Source: Adiantum capillus-veneris (Eukaryota > Streptophyta > Polypodiopsida > Polypodiales > Pteridaceae). From it: 60,000 nt of DNA. Within the stretch, counting starts at the first letter, position 1. Each line of letters opens with the position of its first letter. The translations under genes and the position numbers were made by a program. A model generated the notes under the pieces. That model was not told the origin of the DNA. It did not search any database and saw only the letters and a program-made list of their open reading frames with translations. Positions 45,679 to 56,893 of this stretch are shown here, piece after piece. Where the stretch lies: assembly GCA_014529385.2 (NCBI GenBank), contig CM043949.1, positions 109,243,977-109,303,976 on the forward strand, written 5' to 3'.

Positions 45679-48372
45679 CCTGGGGCAATGTATCCAAAAG
45701 ACCCAACAACACCAGTCATGGCGGCACCTTTAGCAAGCAGAGATTTAGCCACCCCAAAATCTGCAGCTTCAAAGGAAGTATCCAAGAGAATGTTGTTCGC
45801 CTTGATGTCCCTGTGCAAGATGGGGGGAACACAATCATGATGCAAATAAGCAAGCCCCTCTGCAGCCCCCAAAGCTATCTTGAAGCGGGTAGCCCAAGAG
45901 CACAACTCACTCCTAAAAGACTTGTGTAGCACATCCCCCAAGCTTCCATTGCACATATACTCATACACTAGCAGCTTTGCCTCCTTCCACTCACATGCAC
46001 ACATCAGCTTCACTATGTTTTTGTGCTGAATCTTGCCCATTGTCTCCATCTCTGCCTTGAAACAAAAGCTCTCATGATCCCTAACTCTCTTCTCTGCACC
46101 CACTCCTCCATTCAACGCATTCGCACCCGCTACAACAACCGCACCCGTATTTCCGCTCAGCTTTAATGGCATCATCAGCTTCTTCACTGCCACTACCTGC
46201 CTCCCTCCGTTCAAGCTCACCTTATACACCCTCCCACTCCCCCCCCACCCTATCACATCACTCTTCTCTAGCTTCTCATATATCTCGGCTTCATCAAACC
46301 CTAGCCTTTGGAATGGCACAACCACCCACTCGGCGCTTGACGCCTGCTCTATCTTCGCCACCCCCTTTTTCTTTCTGTACACCCTCACCATTAGCGCCAC
46401 ACATAGCACGGTCGCGCATACTGTGAGCACCACAATCGGCACCACCAGATTTATGTTGAAGTTCCCATCTTCTGAATCTAATTTTGCACTTGCCAGGGAG
46501 CATGACTCTGCTGAGATACAAAGCTTTGGATTGCCCTCAAAACTCCTTGCATTGAAGTCACTTGCAAGCGGCTCCGGCACCGTCCCGGATAAATCGACAT
46601 TAAAAAACACATAGGTAGACCTTGCTAAGGTAGTGGGTATGCTCCCATTTAGGTGATTCTTGGAGAGATCTATGTAGTTGAGATCTGGTATGCGGGTTAG
46701 CTCTGCCGGTATTTTGCCAGAGAGCTGGTTTTGAGATAATTCAAGCGAAGTAAGGGCACGACAACCTGCAATTGATGATGGTATCTCACCAGAGATTGCA
46801 TTGACTGAAAGGTTTAACACCCCCAGACGCGTCAGACTGCCAATTTCCGGAGGTAATGGCCCGGAGAGCTTGTTCTGAGCTGCAGTCAGCTTGGACAGAT
46901 TGAACCAGAATTTGCTTATTTCACTCGGAATCGAGCCCTCAATTAGATTTGAATCAAGGAAAATTGTCTGCAAGTTCCCATTCCCATCACCACCGCTGCT
47001 ATCGCTGAGACTAATCTTGCCAGAGAGGTGGTTGTTTTGAAGATCAATTATCAGCACACTCGGTAGCATCCAAAGCCCACTTGGAACACTGCCAAAGAGC
47101 TCGTTTCCAGCGACCATGAAGCGTAAAACGCTCTTGCAATTGCCATACTCTTCAGGGATTTTGAGTCTTTGATGTAGTTTCCCTCGAGAGACAGGTATGC
47201 CAGACTGTTTCCGTTGCAAAGATGCGGCGGGAAGGTGCCTGTGAAATTGTTGTTGGTGACATCAAATTGGATAAGATTAGACTGAAGACCCCATTCAGAG
47301 GACAGGGAGCCAGAAAGGTGGTTATCGGAGACGGCGAAGGTGGAGATTGCGGGGAGGGAGGCGAGGCCATCCGGCAAGGGGCCGGTGAGGTTGTTAAAAT
47401 CAAGGCTGAGCGTTTGCAGAGAGGAAAGAGAAGCAAAGGTGGAGGGGATAGTACCTGAGAGAGAATTCTTGTCGAATTGGAGTTTTTGGAGAGAAGAGGT
47501 GTTGAAGGGGGGAGGTGGCCAGTGAGGTGGTTTTCAATGAGATATATTTCTCTGAGCTTGGTGAGGTTAGCCAGAGATGGAGGGATGATGCCAGAGAGAT
47601 TGTTGGAGGCGATGTTAATGAACCGCAAATGCGACAAGTTCCCGAACCAGGACGGGATTTCACCGACGAGGCCGCACCCCTGCATGTCCCACTCTTGCAA
47701 GCTAGACAGATTGACAAATTCTTGAGGGATTTCTTGAAGGATGTAGGGATTGTCTGTCAGATGCAGGATTTCTAGCATGGAGAGGCGGCCAAGCGACTGA
47801 GGAATGCGGCCGGAGAGCAAATTGCCACGCAGGCGAAGCAAGCGGAGCTGCGAGAGGTTGCCGAGGTCGGCGGGGATGCTGCCATTAAAATTGTTGCCCT
47901 CCATGTTGAAATCCTGTAGCTGTCTGAGGGAGGAGGTGGAGATGGTGCCCGGCAGCTGGCCGTAAAACCCGTTCATGCTGAAGTCGAGGACGGTTATCTG
48001 TGTGCAGGACTGGAGGAGGAAACCGGGAAAGCTCTGAATGAACGTGTTGTTGCGTAGTCGGAGCTCCCCTAAATTTGGTAGATCGCAGAGTGGGCTGGCG
48101 AGCTGACCGCTGACGTTGAAGTCAGTGAAATTGAAGCCAGTCACCGTGGCTGCACCCCGCGCGTCCGAGCAAATCACACCATGCCACGTGCTGCACACTC
48201 CCGCCAAATTGGAGGCGCTCCACCCGCTCAGCTGCTCCGTCTGCGTGAGTGAACTCTTGAATGCCAGCAGCCGCTCAGCCTCCCAAGTGATGTTGGGCGC
48301 AGCGGCGTTGCTACATTCGGAAGCGCCGCTAAATATGGAGGCCAACAGGAAGAGAGCAGCTAGCCCTGCCAT
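43255..48372 (-). CDS. LRR receptor-like kinase, class XI type, two exons
   Basis: Plasma-membrane receptor kinase of the HAESA/CEPR/RLK7-like group; peptide ligand inferred from the family. Start chosen at 48372 (MAGLAALFLLASIFSG signal peptide). Exon 1, 48372-45680: N-terminal LRR cap with a Cys motif, about 20 LRRs (NLSGIIPPSLANLTKL, NQLSGKIPAELTRIPDL), transmembrane helix (INLVVPIVVLTVCATVLCVA), glycine loop IGWGGSGRVYK, VAVKK lysine, HRDIKANNILLD, ADFGVAK, GSFGYIAP. Exon 2, 43619-43255: EYAYTLQVDEKSDVYSYGVV through RQRPSMREVVEFLHRA, stop. Two one-base losses interrupt exon 1: in a C run near 47511 and an A run near 47162. With one base restored at each, phases fit exactly and length is 1019 residues. 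The intron (45679-43620) starts GC and runs straight into a (CT)n tract. Three to four residues before ADFG are short compared with relatives. Confidence 0.88.
45385..45509. repeat. Hairpin-forming inverted repeat (possible small MITE)
   Basis: Arms 45385-45440 and 45453-45509, with GAGGCACCGCATACCTAGCT pairing to AGCTAGGTATGCGGTGCCTC and an outer ATGAGCTTCT pairing with AGAAGCTCAT. The loop is about 12 bases, GC-rich. The innermost 34 bases pair with a single mismatch. Confidence 0.88.
45652..45678. repeat. (GA)n / (CT)n microsatellite at the kinase splice donor
   Basis: About 13 GA units directly against the end of kinase exon 1 (45680). Confidence 0.97.
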
Positions 48373-48639
48373 TTTGTCCTTACCACAATTTGCCGGACTC
48401 TCGTGTTTTATTTGCCTCTGATTTCCAAGTCTTGCACGCACTGATAGAATTTGAAGGGCTACCCCAAATGTCTAATGACAGGCATGTGCACCTTATGCCC
48501 TTCTACATTGAAGGGCAAAATTTACAATTGCCCTTCTAATGAACAAAAAGAAAATTTTGCACCCTTCTACATCAAAATGGCCAAAAAATAATTGAGACAA
48601 AATAAAGACACTATGTAAAGGTAAGCTAGATGTATCATT

Positions 48640-49130
48640 GGTAAGAAACTATAGCACAAGATAACACACCCGGTCAAGCCATATGACCATGTGAGAAATT
48701 GAGACTATAGAATTTATAACTACATAGAGAAGAAACTAACAATCTTAAAATCTATAACGTTTTTTATTGTAAAAAGAGGCACAACTAAACATTGGGTAAG
48801 AATGGATAGCTCAAGAGACCCGGTCAAGCCATATGGATAGCTAGAATAACTGAAGGTAAAAATCAATAGCTCAAGATAGCACACCCGGTCAAGCCATATG
48901 ACCATGTGACAAATTGAAACTACATTTGTAATTTTATACAAAATAAAAACATTGTGTAAGTGAGACGTAGACATACCCAAGGTATGCTAGACATGTTTTG
49001 GCAAGAAACTATAGCTCAAGATAACACACCCGGTCAAACCATATGACCATGTGGAAAATTGAGACTATAGAATTTGTAACTACATGAAAAAGAAACTAAC
49101 AATCTTAGATTTTTTAACGCTACGATGTCA
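48640..49130 (-). repeat. Repeats upstream of the receptor kinase
   Basis: CCCGGTCAAGCCATATG-type units at about 48669, 48820, 48887 and 49029 (one with A for G). The largest pair spans about 48650-48750 and 49010-49110 and shares AATTGAGACTATAGAATTT and AAGAAACTAACAATCTTA. They lie 0.3-0.8 kb upstream of the kinase start and could contain promoter elements or be transposon debris. Confidence 0.75.
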
Positions 49131-50312
49131 CACACCCAGTTTGAGATTAAGTGTACATTCTTTATTGAGTTAATACAACACTACCACTAAAATTGTGAGT
49201 ATGACCAAAACAAAAAAGATTGCGGCGTATTAAACTCTTTAATGGACATTGAAAATTGAGATAATGTATTATAATTTCTAAAGATTATCACTAACTTACA
49301 AAATCTATGCTAGTTTTGAGCTTGCCTTGAAAAAAATTGACAAAATGTGACAAGATTTAGTATAATTACCAAGAGCTGCTTCAAACTCTGATCTAAAAAC
49401 CGATTTAATGTAAAGTATGCCTTCAAACTGTGCTTTAGTGTAATTACAGTTTACATACTTTACTAAAGCACAGTTTGAAGGCAACAACGGGTGTCGCGCT
49501 GCGGGCAGTGAATTCAAAATTAAAATGTTGGCTCTTTAGCCTTTAGGGATAGTTTAGAGCCTTACGCGTTCAAACCTATTATCTATTGCGACCATGGACA
49601 AACCCTGGCCCCAGGTCCAGACTTCAAACTTTAAAAGTCAAATATCGATAAGAAAAATACCCCTCAAATTTCAAAAATTCCCAAAATACCCCCAATATTC
49701 TATAGTCTTTGACATTGGTTTTTGAAGGGCAATTGAATGGCTAGCCCTTCTAATGACAGATTGGACAAATGTTCTTCCTTCGAAGTTGAAGGGCAACTTC
49801 AATTCGATCCCTTCAAGTGCAAGGTTTTCCACCAGTCGACCCTTCTTACGCAAGGTTGACGGCCGTTTGAAGGGCAGAAGGGCGTCAAAACCTATCGCTG
49901 CTTGCACGTTTCCTTGAAAGTCAAAAATACCTTTATGAATTGGCTTCTAGTTCTTCTAGACAGTACCCGGAAAAAATCATTTTTCCAAACATACAAAATT
50001 CCTTTCCTTGTTTATTTCAAGAGGAAATTTCAGAAAATTAGGTTATGTTTTAATATTTTTACACTATTTTTGTCTATTCTGGGGCGGCATTTCTCCTTTT
50101 TCCCGTGCGCTCAACCGGCATTTTTGAAATTGAAAATGGCACGATATTAAGCTGAGACACATTTTTTCCGAACAATGCTTCTAGACCACCAGAGAGTTCC
50201 TTGACTCTCAGCTGTCTGAGATAGCGAGATGCTAGCGACTACAGTTTAAAGTTTATACCACTCTCTCCTTTATCCTTTGGTATTGAAAGGAGCCACCTCT
50301 CCAATCTATAGC
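49131..50312. other. Intergenic with a perfect 21-bp hairpin
   Basis: No gene recognised. Contains the inverted repeat 49419-49482 (listed separately). GAAGGGCAA-type words recur around 48480-48535 and 49720-49880. Confidence 0.45.
49419..49482. repeat. Perfect inverted repeat, 21-bp arms, 22-base loop
   Basis: GCCTTCAAACTGTGCTTTAG at 49419 pairs without mismatch with CTAAAGCACAGTTTGAAGGC ending at 49482. Size and loop would suit a microRNA-like precursor or a MITE core. Confidence 0.9.
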
Positions 50313-50470
50313 CTGTTATTTAAAAAGGGGGAGGGACCCCCCCCCCCCCGGTGACCTCGACGCCCACGGCGCTCAGCGCATTGACAGAGAGAGAGGTGGC
50401 CGAAGGCCGCTGTCAATATTTGTGGGGGCTAAAGTCCCCCCCCCCCCCCCCCCCCGCGCTCTAGGGCTAG
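50313..50470 (+). mobile_element. Possible Helitron 5' end, copy 2
   Basis: After AA: TCTATAGCCTGTTATTTAAA, then AAGGGGGAGGGA, and later GGTGGCCGAAGGCCGCTGTC. The order and words match 12119-12280. Poly-C runs at 50338-50349 and 50437-50454 follow. No 3' CTRR with hairpin recognised. Confidence 0.35.
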
Positions 50471-50597
50471 GAATATACATTCTCCCTAATTGATGAAAAT
50501 AAGGGCAAACTTGATCCCGGTTTTTAGGTCGAAATTTGAAGCTTTGCCACTAAAACTTGTGTACATTTCACGCTTTTCTTAAATGCAAGCTTTTCTT

Positions 50598-50655
50598 ATG
50601 ATTCATCACAAACAAAATGTATCTTAGTTTCCCAAGATGTTGTGTTTGTGGAAGA
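50598..50655 (+). pseudogene. Copia-B fragment, left of a nested insertion
   Basis: CACAAACAAAATGTATCTTA ... GTGTTTGTGGAAGA matches 29874-29930 of copia-B. The reading resumes at 55756 after the element 50656-55750, which therefore inserted into it. Confidence 0.9.
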
Positions 50656-50799
50656 TGTTGGGATTCAGGCCAACTGGCCGGGCATCCCATTTACTACTAA
50701 CCCATCTACTAACTTAACCATATATACACTTATTCTTTAATACAATAGAATAAGGAGCTGCAACAGGATAACGTTGCTGTGCGCTCCACCCAAAGCAGG

Positions 50800-50881
<82 letters not shown>

Positions 50882-50922
50882 CTCGCACTCGCACTCGCAC
50901 ACGCTTCTCGCGGCAACTGCCA
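50656..50922 (+). repeat. 5' LTR of copia-C with expanded microsatellite
   Basis: TGTTGGGATTCAGGCCAACT to about GCAACTGCCA. (CT)12 at 50801-50824 runs into (GT)27 at 50825-50879, where the 3' LTR has only a short CT run. The open frames on both strands here are repeat artefacts. Confidence 0.85.
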
Positions 50923-51391
50923 TATGTACCTTTTGTGGAGTCAATTTGGCTTGTTTCTGGCAGTCCCGACCGTTTCTGAGACTCGGTTCGGAGGCCCTTT
51001 CTGAGACTGGGCTGGTTTCTTGTCTGCATAACCTTTTGTGAGGGTCGATAGCGTGAGGTTTTCTTGAGCTGGGGGATTCTCGAATGTTGAGATCCTTTCG
51101 GTGATACAGGTTACTCGAGTACCCCTTTTTCGTGGCCTCGCCATAGGACATGTATAGAGAGGGCTAGGTGCATTTGACGCCGTGTTGGCAATCTTGGTCA
51201 GCTTTTGACTTTTTATGCACAGTTAGTGGTTGATGCGCCTGTCTTATGCTCTAAGAGCATTACTTTTGATGTATTACTGATCTCTTGTGACAGTTTTGGA
51301 TTGAGATTCTGTCAGTTTTTCTGGGGAAACTTTGTCGAATTTTTTCTAGAATTACCAGTGTTTATCGCCATATTATCTTTAGCTTGCAGCC

Positions 51392-52140
51392 ATGTCATCT
51401 AGCGGTGAAAAGGATATTTACAATCTCCGAAAATTTGATGGGACAAATTTTGCTATTTGGAAAGAGCAAAGTCAAGATGTTCTTATACAAAAAGGCCAGC
51501 TGGATCCTATCATGGAGCGGCCAGAGGGCGAGTATACGGATGTTGAGTGGGAGAAACTTAATGCTAAGGCCAAATCTACCCTCCGTTTGCATTTGGCCGA
51601 ATCTGTGTACTTTACTATAGTTGGAGAAAGAACTGCTAGAGATGTGTGGGATAAGTTGTGTTCCAGTTATGCGAACAAAAGTGCCACTAATAAGGTTTTC
51701 TTGATGAAGAAGCTGTTTGACCTTCGTATGAAGGAAGAGGGCACTATTTCTACAGATTAATGAGTTCAATATCATTTTCACTCAGTTGACCACTCAGGGT
51801 TTGGTCTTCGATGAGGAAATCAAATGGTATCTTCTTTCTATGCACTTTACCCTCGTCTTGGGATACATTCTGTACTGCGATTAGCAACTCAACACCTGGT
51901 ACCGGTCTAGTGTAAAATGATGTCCTTGGGAGTTTGTTTACCGAGGAGATTCGCAGGAAATCTCTCAAATGCAAGAAGGATGGTGATGCGTATGTTGCTA
52001 GTGATAGACAGAGGGGTCGCACTTAAAGTCGTGCCAAAAGCAAGGAACGTGGGGGCTCATGCAGTAAGTCTCGGGGTTCTATGCGTAATGTCGAGTGCTA
52101 TCACTGCCATAAAAAAGGGCATGTGAAGAAGGATTGCAGG
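51392..52140 (+). pseudogene. Copia-C gag with zinc knuckle
   Basis: ATG 51392 opens a UBN2-type capsid domain (YNLRKFDGTNFAIWKEQSQD, RTARDVWDKLCSSYANKSAT). A one-base loss near 51755 and stops around 51885 and 52023 break it. The CCHC knuckle CYHCHKKGHVKKDC is at 52096-52137. Confidence 0.9.
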
Positions 52141-55100
52141 AAATGGCAGCAAAGCAAGAAGGATAAACAATCCGATGAAACTTCTAAATCTGATGATTCA
52201 AACAAGGGCAAAGCAAAGTTAGAGGAGATCAATGTGCTAGAGTCTTCAAATGCTCCTATTGTAGAGACTCTTCCAGCGGTTGTTATGCCACTTACCTCTG
52301 ATGTATTGCTCTTCACAGCAGATCTACTTGTCGAGGCTCTTGTTACAGAAGATGCGCAGTATGCACAGAATTGGATAGTAGATTCTGGTGCGAGTTTCCA
52401 TGTGACACCACATAGAGAGTGGTTCTCTACTTATTCTCACTCTTGTGGCAAAGTGAGACTTGGTGATGCTTATGAACGAGACATTGAGGGTGTCGAAAAC
52501 GTCAAATTGCATCTAAGGAATGGCACGCACTTTACTTTATGTAATGTCACACTTAGTCAGCTTGATGATTTGGGCTACAACACCACATTTGGCAATGGTT
52601 CGTGGATAGTACGCAAACGTAATCTTGTTGTACTCAGAGGTCAAAAGCATGGTACCTTGTATTCCATGCATGTGTCAGATGTTGGTCATGATTACACATC
52701 TATAGCCGAGCTGTCGTCTACTGAGTTGTGGCATTGCCAGCTAGGTCATATTAGCCAAAAAGGAATGAGAACTCTGACTCGTTTTGGCTACTTACCTGTC
52801 TTGTATTATGTTGACTTTCCTGTTTGTGAGCATTGTATCTGTGGCAAACAAACTAGGTCCGTGCACTTACCATTGGGTCAAAAGCGAGCTGAACCTCTAG
52901 ATTTAGTGCATAGTGATGTTTGTGGTCCTATGTCAACCAAATCTCTAGGGGGGGCCAGCTATTTGTGACATTCATAGATGACTCTACTCAAAAGGTATGG
53001 GCATATCCTTTGAAACATAAGGATCAAGTTCTTTCTATGTTCCAGAAATTTTTAGCACTCGTTTAGAATCAGTCTGGCAAGAAACTCAAGAGGTTGCGGA
53101 TTGACAACAGTGGAAAGTATGTCTCCAAGGAGTTTGACAATTTTTGTGCTAAAAGGGGGATTGAAAGGCAGTTTACTGCACCATACACACCAGCTCAGAA
53201 TGGAGTTGCTGAGCGCATGAATCATACGATTCAGGAAAGAGTCATAGCCATGCTTTGTAGGACAAATCTCACAACAAGGCTTTTGGGCAGACGCCGTCTT
53301 GACAGCAGTGCACATTATAAATCGTTCGCCTAGTACGCCATTGAATTATGAGATTCCAGAAGAAATGGTCTAAACGTAAGCCCCACTATGATCATCTACG
53401 TGTTTTTGGTTGTGAAGCTTATGCTCACGTACCTAAACAACTTCGACAGAAGTTAGAGCCAAAGTCACACAAATGTATTTTCATTGGATATGGTGCAGAT
53501 GGAGAGATGGGATATCATCTCTGGCACCCGGAATCTCGTCGAGTCATCCGTAGCTCAGATGTGATCTTCAATGAGTCAAAGATGCATAAACAACCTATCA
53601 AGGAAATAGAGATTCGGAGAGTCACTTTTGAGGATGTTGCCTCAGAGACAGTGAAATCAACTCAGCGGGCTAGTGATGTACCTTCCACTAGCAATGCTCC
53701 AAAGGGAGCGGATAACAATGGTCAAGGAGTGAGACGGTCTACTAGAGTCTCTCGTCCACTTATGCGTTTTAAGCCAGGTCTTGATTACATCATGTTGATC
53801 GATTGTGGTGAGCCAAGCTGCTACCAAGAAGCCATGATGACGGATGATGTGGTGAAGTGGAAGCAGGCTATGCAATCTGAGTATAGCTCAATTTTGGCTA
53901 ATGACACTTGGGACTTGGTAGAACTGCCAAATAATGCGAAAGCTTTACCTTGCAAATGGGTTTACAAGAAGAAATTTACCTCAGGTGATCCAAATCTAAT
54001 GTACAAGGCTAGACTTGTAGCCAAAGGGTTCAAACAGCCAAAGGGAGTTGATTTTGATAAAATCTTCTCGCATGTGGTCAAGATGACAACGCTTAGAACC
54101 GTACTTGGTCTTGTAGCGATTGAGGACATGGAACTTGTCCAAATGGATGTGAAGACAACATTTCTTCACGGGGATATCGATGAGGATGTTTACATGCAGC
54201 AGCCTGAAGTGTTTGTTCAGGAGAATGCATCTCGTGAGGAGCTGGTATGTAATCTCAAAAAAGCACTTTATGGCTTAAAGCAGGGTTCGAGGCAGTGGTA
54301 TCATAAATTTCATGCATGTATGCAGTCTCAAGGATATAAAAGGAGCGAAGAGGATCACTGCTTGTACACAAGAAAGCTAGATGATGGCTCGATGATCATT
54401 CTAGTTTTGTATGTTGATGACATGCTTATAGTTGGGAAATCCATTGCGGACATTGCCAACTTGAAGAAAACATTTAGCAATAATTTTGCAATGAAAGATT
54501 TGTGGGATGCTACACACTTTCTTGGCATGCCAATCAACAGAGATCGCAAACGTCGTATTCTTGAGTTATCTCAGGAAACATACATTAAGAAAGTTTTGCA
54601 GCGTTTCAATATGCAGGGGGGGAAGCCATTGAGTACCCCAATGCAGGCATTCTTGAAACTCATCAAGGAAGATGCACCCAAATCTGATGCTGAGTGAGTT
54701 GAAATGGCTAAGGTACCATATTCTTTGGCAGTGGGCAGTACCCCAATGCAGGCATTCTTGAAACTCATCAAGGAAGATGCACCCAAATCTGATACTGAGT
54801 GAGCTGAAATGGCTAAGGTACCATATTCTTTGGCAGTGGGCAGTCTCATGTACGCTATGGTGGCCACAAGACCAAACATCGCTTTTGCAGTGGGAGTGGT
54901 GATCCAATATATGGAAAATCCTGGCAGAAAGCATTGGGAAGCAGTGAAGCACATTCTTAGGTACCTCAAAGGTACTGTCGGAAGTTGTTTATGCTTCGAG
55001 AACAGTGATGCATCCATCGTGGGTTATGCGGATGTAGACTATGCGGTTTGTGTCGACAATAGGAGATCGACATCTGGCTATGTCTTCATATTTTCTGGAG

Positions 55101-55471
55101 CAGCAATATCTTGGAGGTCATGTCTTCAAGATTGTACGTCATCTTCCACTACGGAAGCAGAGTACATTGCATTGTCGGATGCAAGTAAAGAGGCTGTATG
55201 ATTATCTCGCTTGGTCAAAAATCTTAGCATTGATGAGACTCCAGTGATATATTGTGATAGTCAGAGTGCTCTTGCATTGGCAAGGAATCCCGATTTTCAC
55301 TCCAAATTGAAACACATTGAAGTCAGGTATCATCTCGTGAGAGATTTCTTGGCCAAAGAGCTCATTGATTTGGTCAAGGTACACACTGACGACAACCCAG
55401 CAAATGCTTTGACAAAAGGCTTAGCTTTGGAGCAGTTTACACATTGCAGTGAGTTGATGGGTATAGGTTGA
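52081..55471 (+). pseudogene. Copia-C pol: protease, integrase, RT, RNase H
   Basis: Protease IVDSGASFHVTPH (about 52375), gag-pre-integrase LWHCQLGHISQKG and CEHCICGKQTR, integrase LVHSDVCGPM, then frame changes near 52960; APYTPAQNGVAERMN near 53180; RT from 53930 with WVYKKKFTSGD, QMDVKTTFLHGDI, LYGLKQGSRQWY and LYVDDMLI (about 54405); RNase H with TSGYVF, EAEYIALSDASKEA and CDSQSALALARNPDF, ending at 55471. A 105-bp tandem duplication carries a TGA in each copy (54632-54841), and another TGA is at about 55199. Confidence 0.92.
54632..54841 (+). repeat. 105-bp in-frame tandem duplication in copia-C pol
   Basis: Unit from AGTACCCCAATGCAGGCATT to TTTGGCAGTGGGC, twice in a row (54632-54736, 54737-54841) with a few differences. 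35 codons, so frame is kept; both copies contain the same TGA after SDAE/SDTE. Confidence 0.96.
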
Positions 55472-55540
55472 AGCCACTAGATTGCTTCACGGTTGTACAT
55501 ACCAAGTCACTTGGGCTGCGTTGGCCTTCAAGTGGGGGTT

Positions 55541-55750
55541 TGTTGGGATTCAAGCCAATTGGCCGGACATCCCACTTACTAATAACCCATCTACTAACTT
55601 AACCATATATACACTTATTCTTTAATACAATAGAATAAGGAACTGCAATAGAATAACGTTGCTGTGCGCTCCACCCAAAGCAGGTCGCTCTCTCTCTCTC
55701 TCTCTTTGCTCTTGCACTTGCACTCGCACATGATTCCCGTGACACCTTCA
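55541..55750 (+). repeat. 3' LTR of copia-C
   Basis: TGTTGGGATTCAAGCCAATT ... GACACCTTCA, 210 bp, preceded by AAGTGGGGGTT. Confidence 0.92.
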
Positions 55751-55755
55751 AAAGA

Positions 55756-56304
55756 TTTTGTTCAGCCTTTGTTATCATGTACCAGAGACAATAATGTAAG
55801 CTCACATGACATTTATGACAGTTTGTTGTCTCTTTTTAATGGTGGAAACGTGAATGTGAAATCCAATGAGGCAAATGTACTCGCGGGGGTCACTATGTAT
55901 AAATTTTGTGTATCACGTGTGTTTGTGGAGTCTTTTTAAAACTTCATATCTGCTGTGAATTTTTGACAAATAAAAAACACCCCTTTCATATTGAACGTAA
56001 TCTTTTTTCCCCAATCCCATTTTACAATGCCCTTTTGTATGTGAAAATGTGAAAGAAAATGAAATTTAATAATCCCTTCTGCTGCATTCACGTGATAGTC
56101 ACATAATTTTTAAGTGACCCCGCCCCCGAGCAAATGTATAGCCTATGGAGGTTTCAAAAAATGCTATAGATCAACCTATTATTGATGCAAATATACATGA
56201 TGTACTTGATGTGGAAAGGACTGAAAATGAGCATGCTAGAGGTATGCCAAAATGGTTGGTGCATACTCTGTGTGATAGTAAATTGGACGCATCTATATCT
56301 AGTC
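55756..56304 (+). pseudogene. Copia-B fragment, right part, with MITE
   Basis: Continues the copia-B sequence from 50655: linker between integrase and RT (LSCTRDNNVSSHDIYDSL, then after the MITE ATDQPIIDANIHDVLDVE-like and MPKWLVHTLCDSKLD). Interrupted by the MITE 55880-56130 and cut by a copia-A LTR at 56305. Confidence 0.9.
55880..56130 (+). mobile_element. MITE inserted in copia-B, copy 2
   Basis: 251 bp from CTCGCGGGGGTCACT to AGTGACCCCGCCCCCGAG, flanked by CAAATGTA at 55872-55879 and 56131-56138. Body (TTGTGTATCACGTG, CAAATAAAAAACACCCCTTT, TTTAATAATCCCTTCTG) matches 30046-30312. Confidence 0.9.
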
Positions 56305-56531
56305 TGTTACCATATACATGTGGTAGTGATGTGTGTGAACACATTAGGACCGCCGGGGCATTTTTTCCCTCTTTAGGAGGTTTTCCCCCCCGAGCATTGT
56401 ATATACGCCCATCACTCTAGGGCTATCTATCTTTCCATTGCATACTAAGTAACACACTCTCTATTGTGTGCCTTGATCTTCCTTCGTCTTCTCCAAGCTG
56501 TGTGCATTTCTTTGCAACCCTAATTCCAACA
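56305..56531 (+). repeat. 5' LTR of copia-A copy 3
   Basis: 227 bp, TGTTACC ... CCAACA; same length as the other three family A LTRs. Confidence 0.95.
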
Positions 56532-56533
56532 AT

Positions 56534-56545
56534 TGGTATCAGAGC
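56534..56545 (+). other. Primer binding site, initiator tRNA-Met
   Basis: TGGTATCAGAGC two bases after the LTR. Confidence 0.95.
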
Positions 56546-56893
56546 AGGTTGCGTCCTCCCGGGCTTAGTCGCTAGCTGCTCCAGCACACGCCTGCTCACC
56601 TTCTCTGATTACAATGAGGTTTGGCGAGCGTTCGCAGGTCGACAAATATTTTGGGATAGCTCGTAGAGCTTAGTCTGCTCAGATTTCTGATTCGGGCTCA
56701 TTTCGGCCTCCATTTCCACTACAGGCAGGTCTACACAGGCAATTTTGTCATTTTGTGCATAATTTCTGTCAATGCCGTTTTTTGCATAACAGGTGCCTCA
56801 TAGTCTTCTACGGTTTGTGCTATGTAGCACGTGTTGTTCTCGCTCCGTTTCTCCTATTTTCGGGCAGTTTTCACATGAGGTGCAGCATTTACC

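Larger units (their letters stand above)
43620..45679 (-). other. Receptor kinase intron with microsatellite and hairpin
   Basis: About 2060 bp. The acceptor TTGTGCAG ends at 43620. The donor side reads CCCCAG/GCTCTCTC, a GC dinucleotide beginning a CT tract (45652-45678). AT-rich body without coding signal. Holds a strong inverted repeat at 45385-45509. Confidence 0.75.
50656..55750 (+). mobile_element. Ty1/copia element, family C, nested in copia-B
   Basis: 5095 bp with LTRs 50656-50922 and 55541-55750, gag-pol between, purine tract AAGTGGGGGTT before the 3' LTR. Flanks are GAAGA (50651-50655) and AAAGA (55751-55755), a five-base duplication with one change. LTRs are clearly diverged, the 5' one having expanded CT and GT tracts, so it is an old insertion. 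Confidence 0.9.

Noticed and set aside
46166-46614. Plus-strand open frames opposite the kinase gene
   Set aside because: Shadows of the GC-rich kinase coding sequence; the minus frame has clear kinase motifs.
50714-51151. Open frames with CVCVCV or HTHTHT repeats
   Set aside because: Produced by the GT/CT microsatellite in the copia-C LTR.
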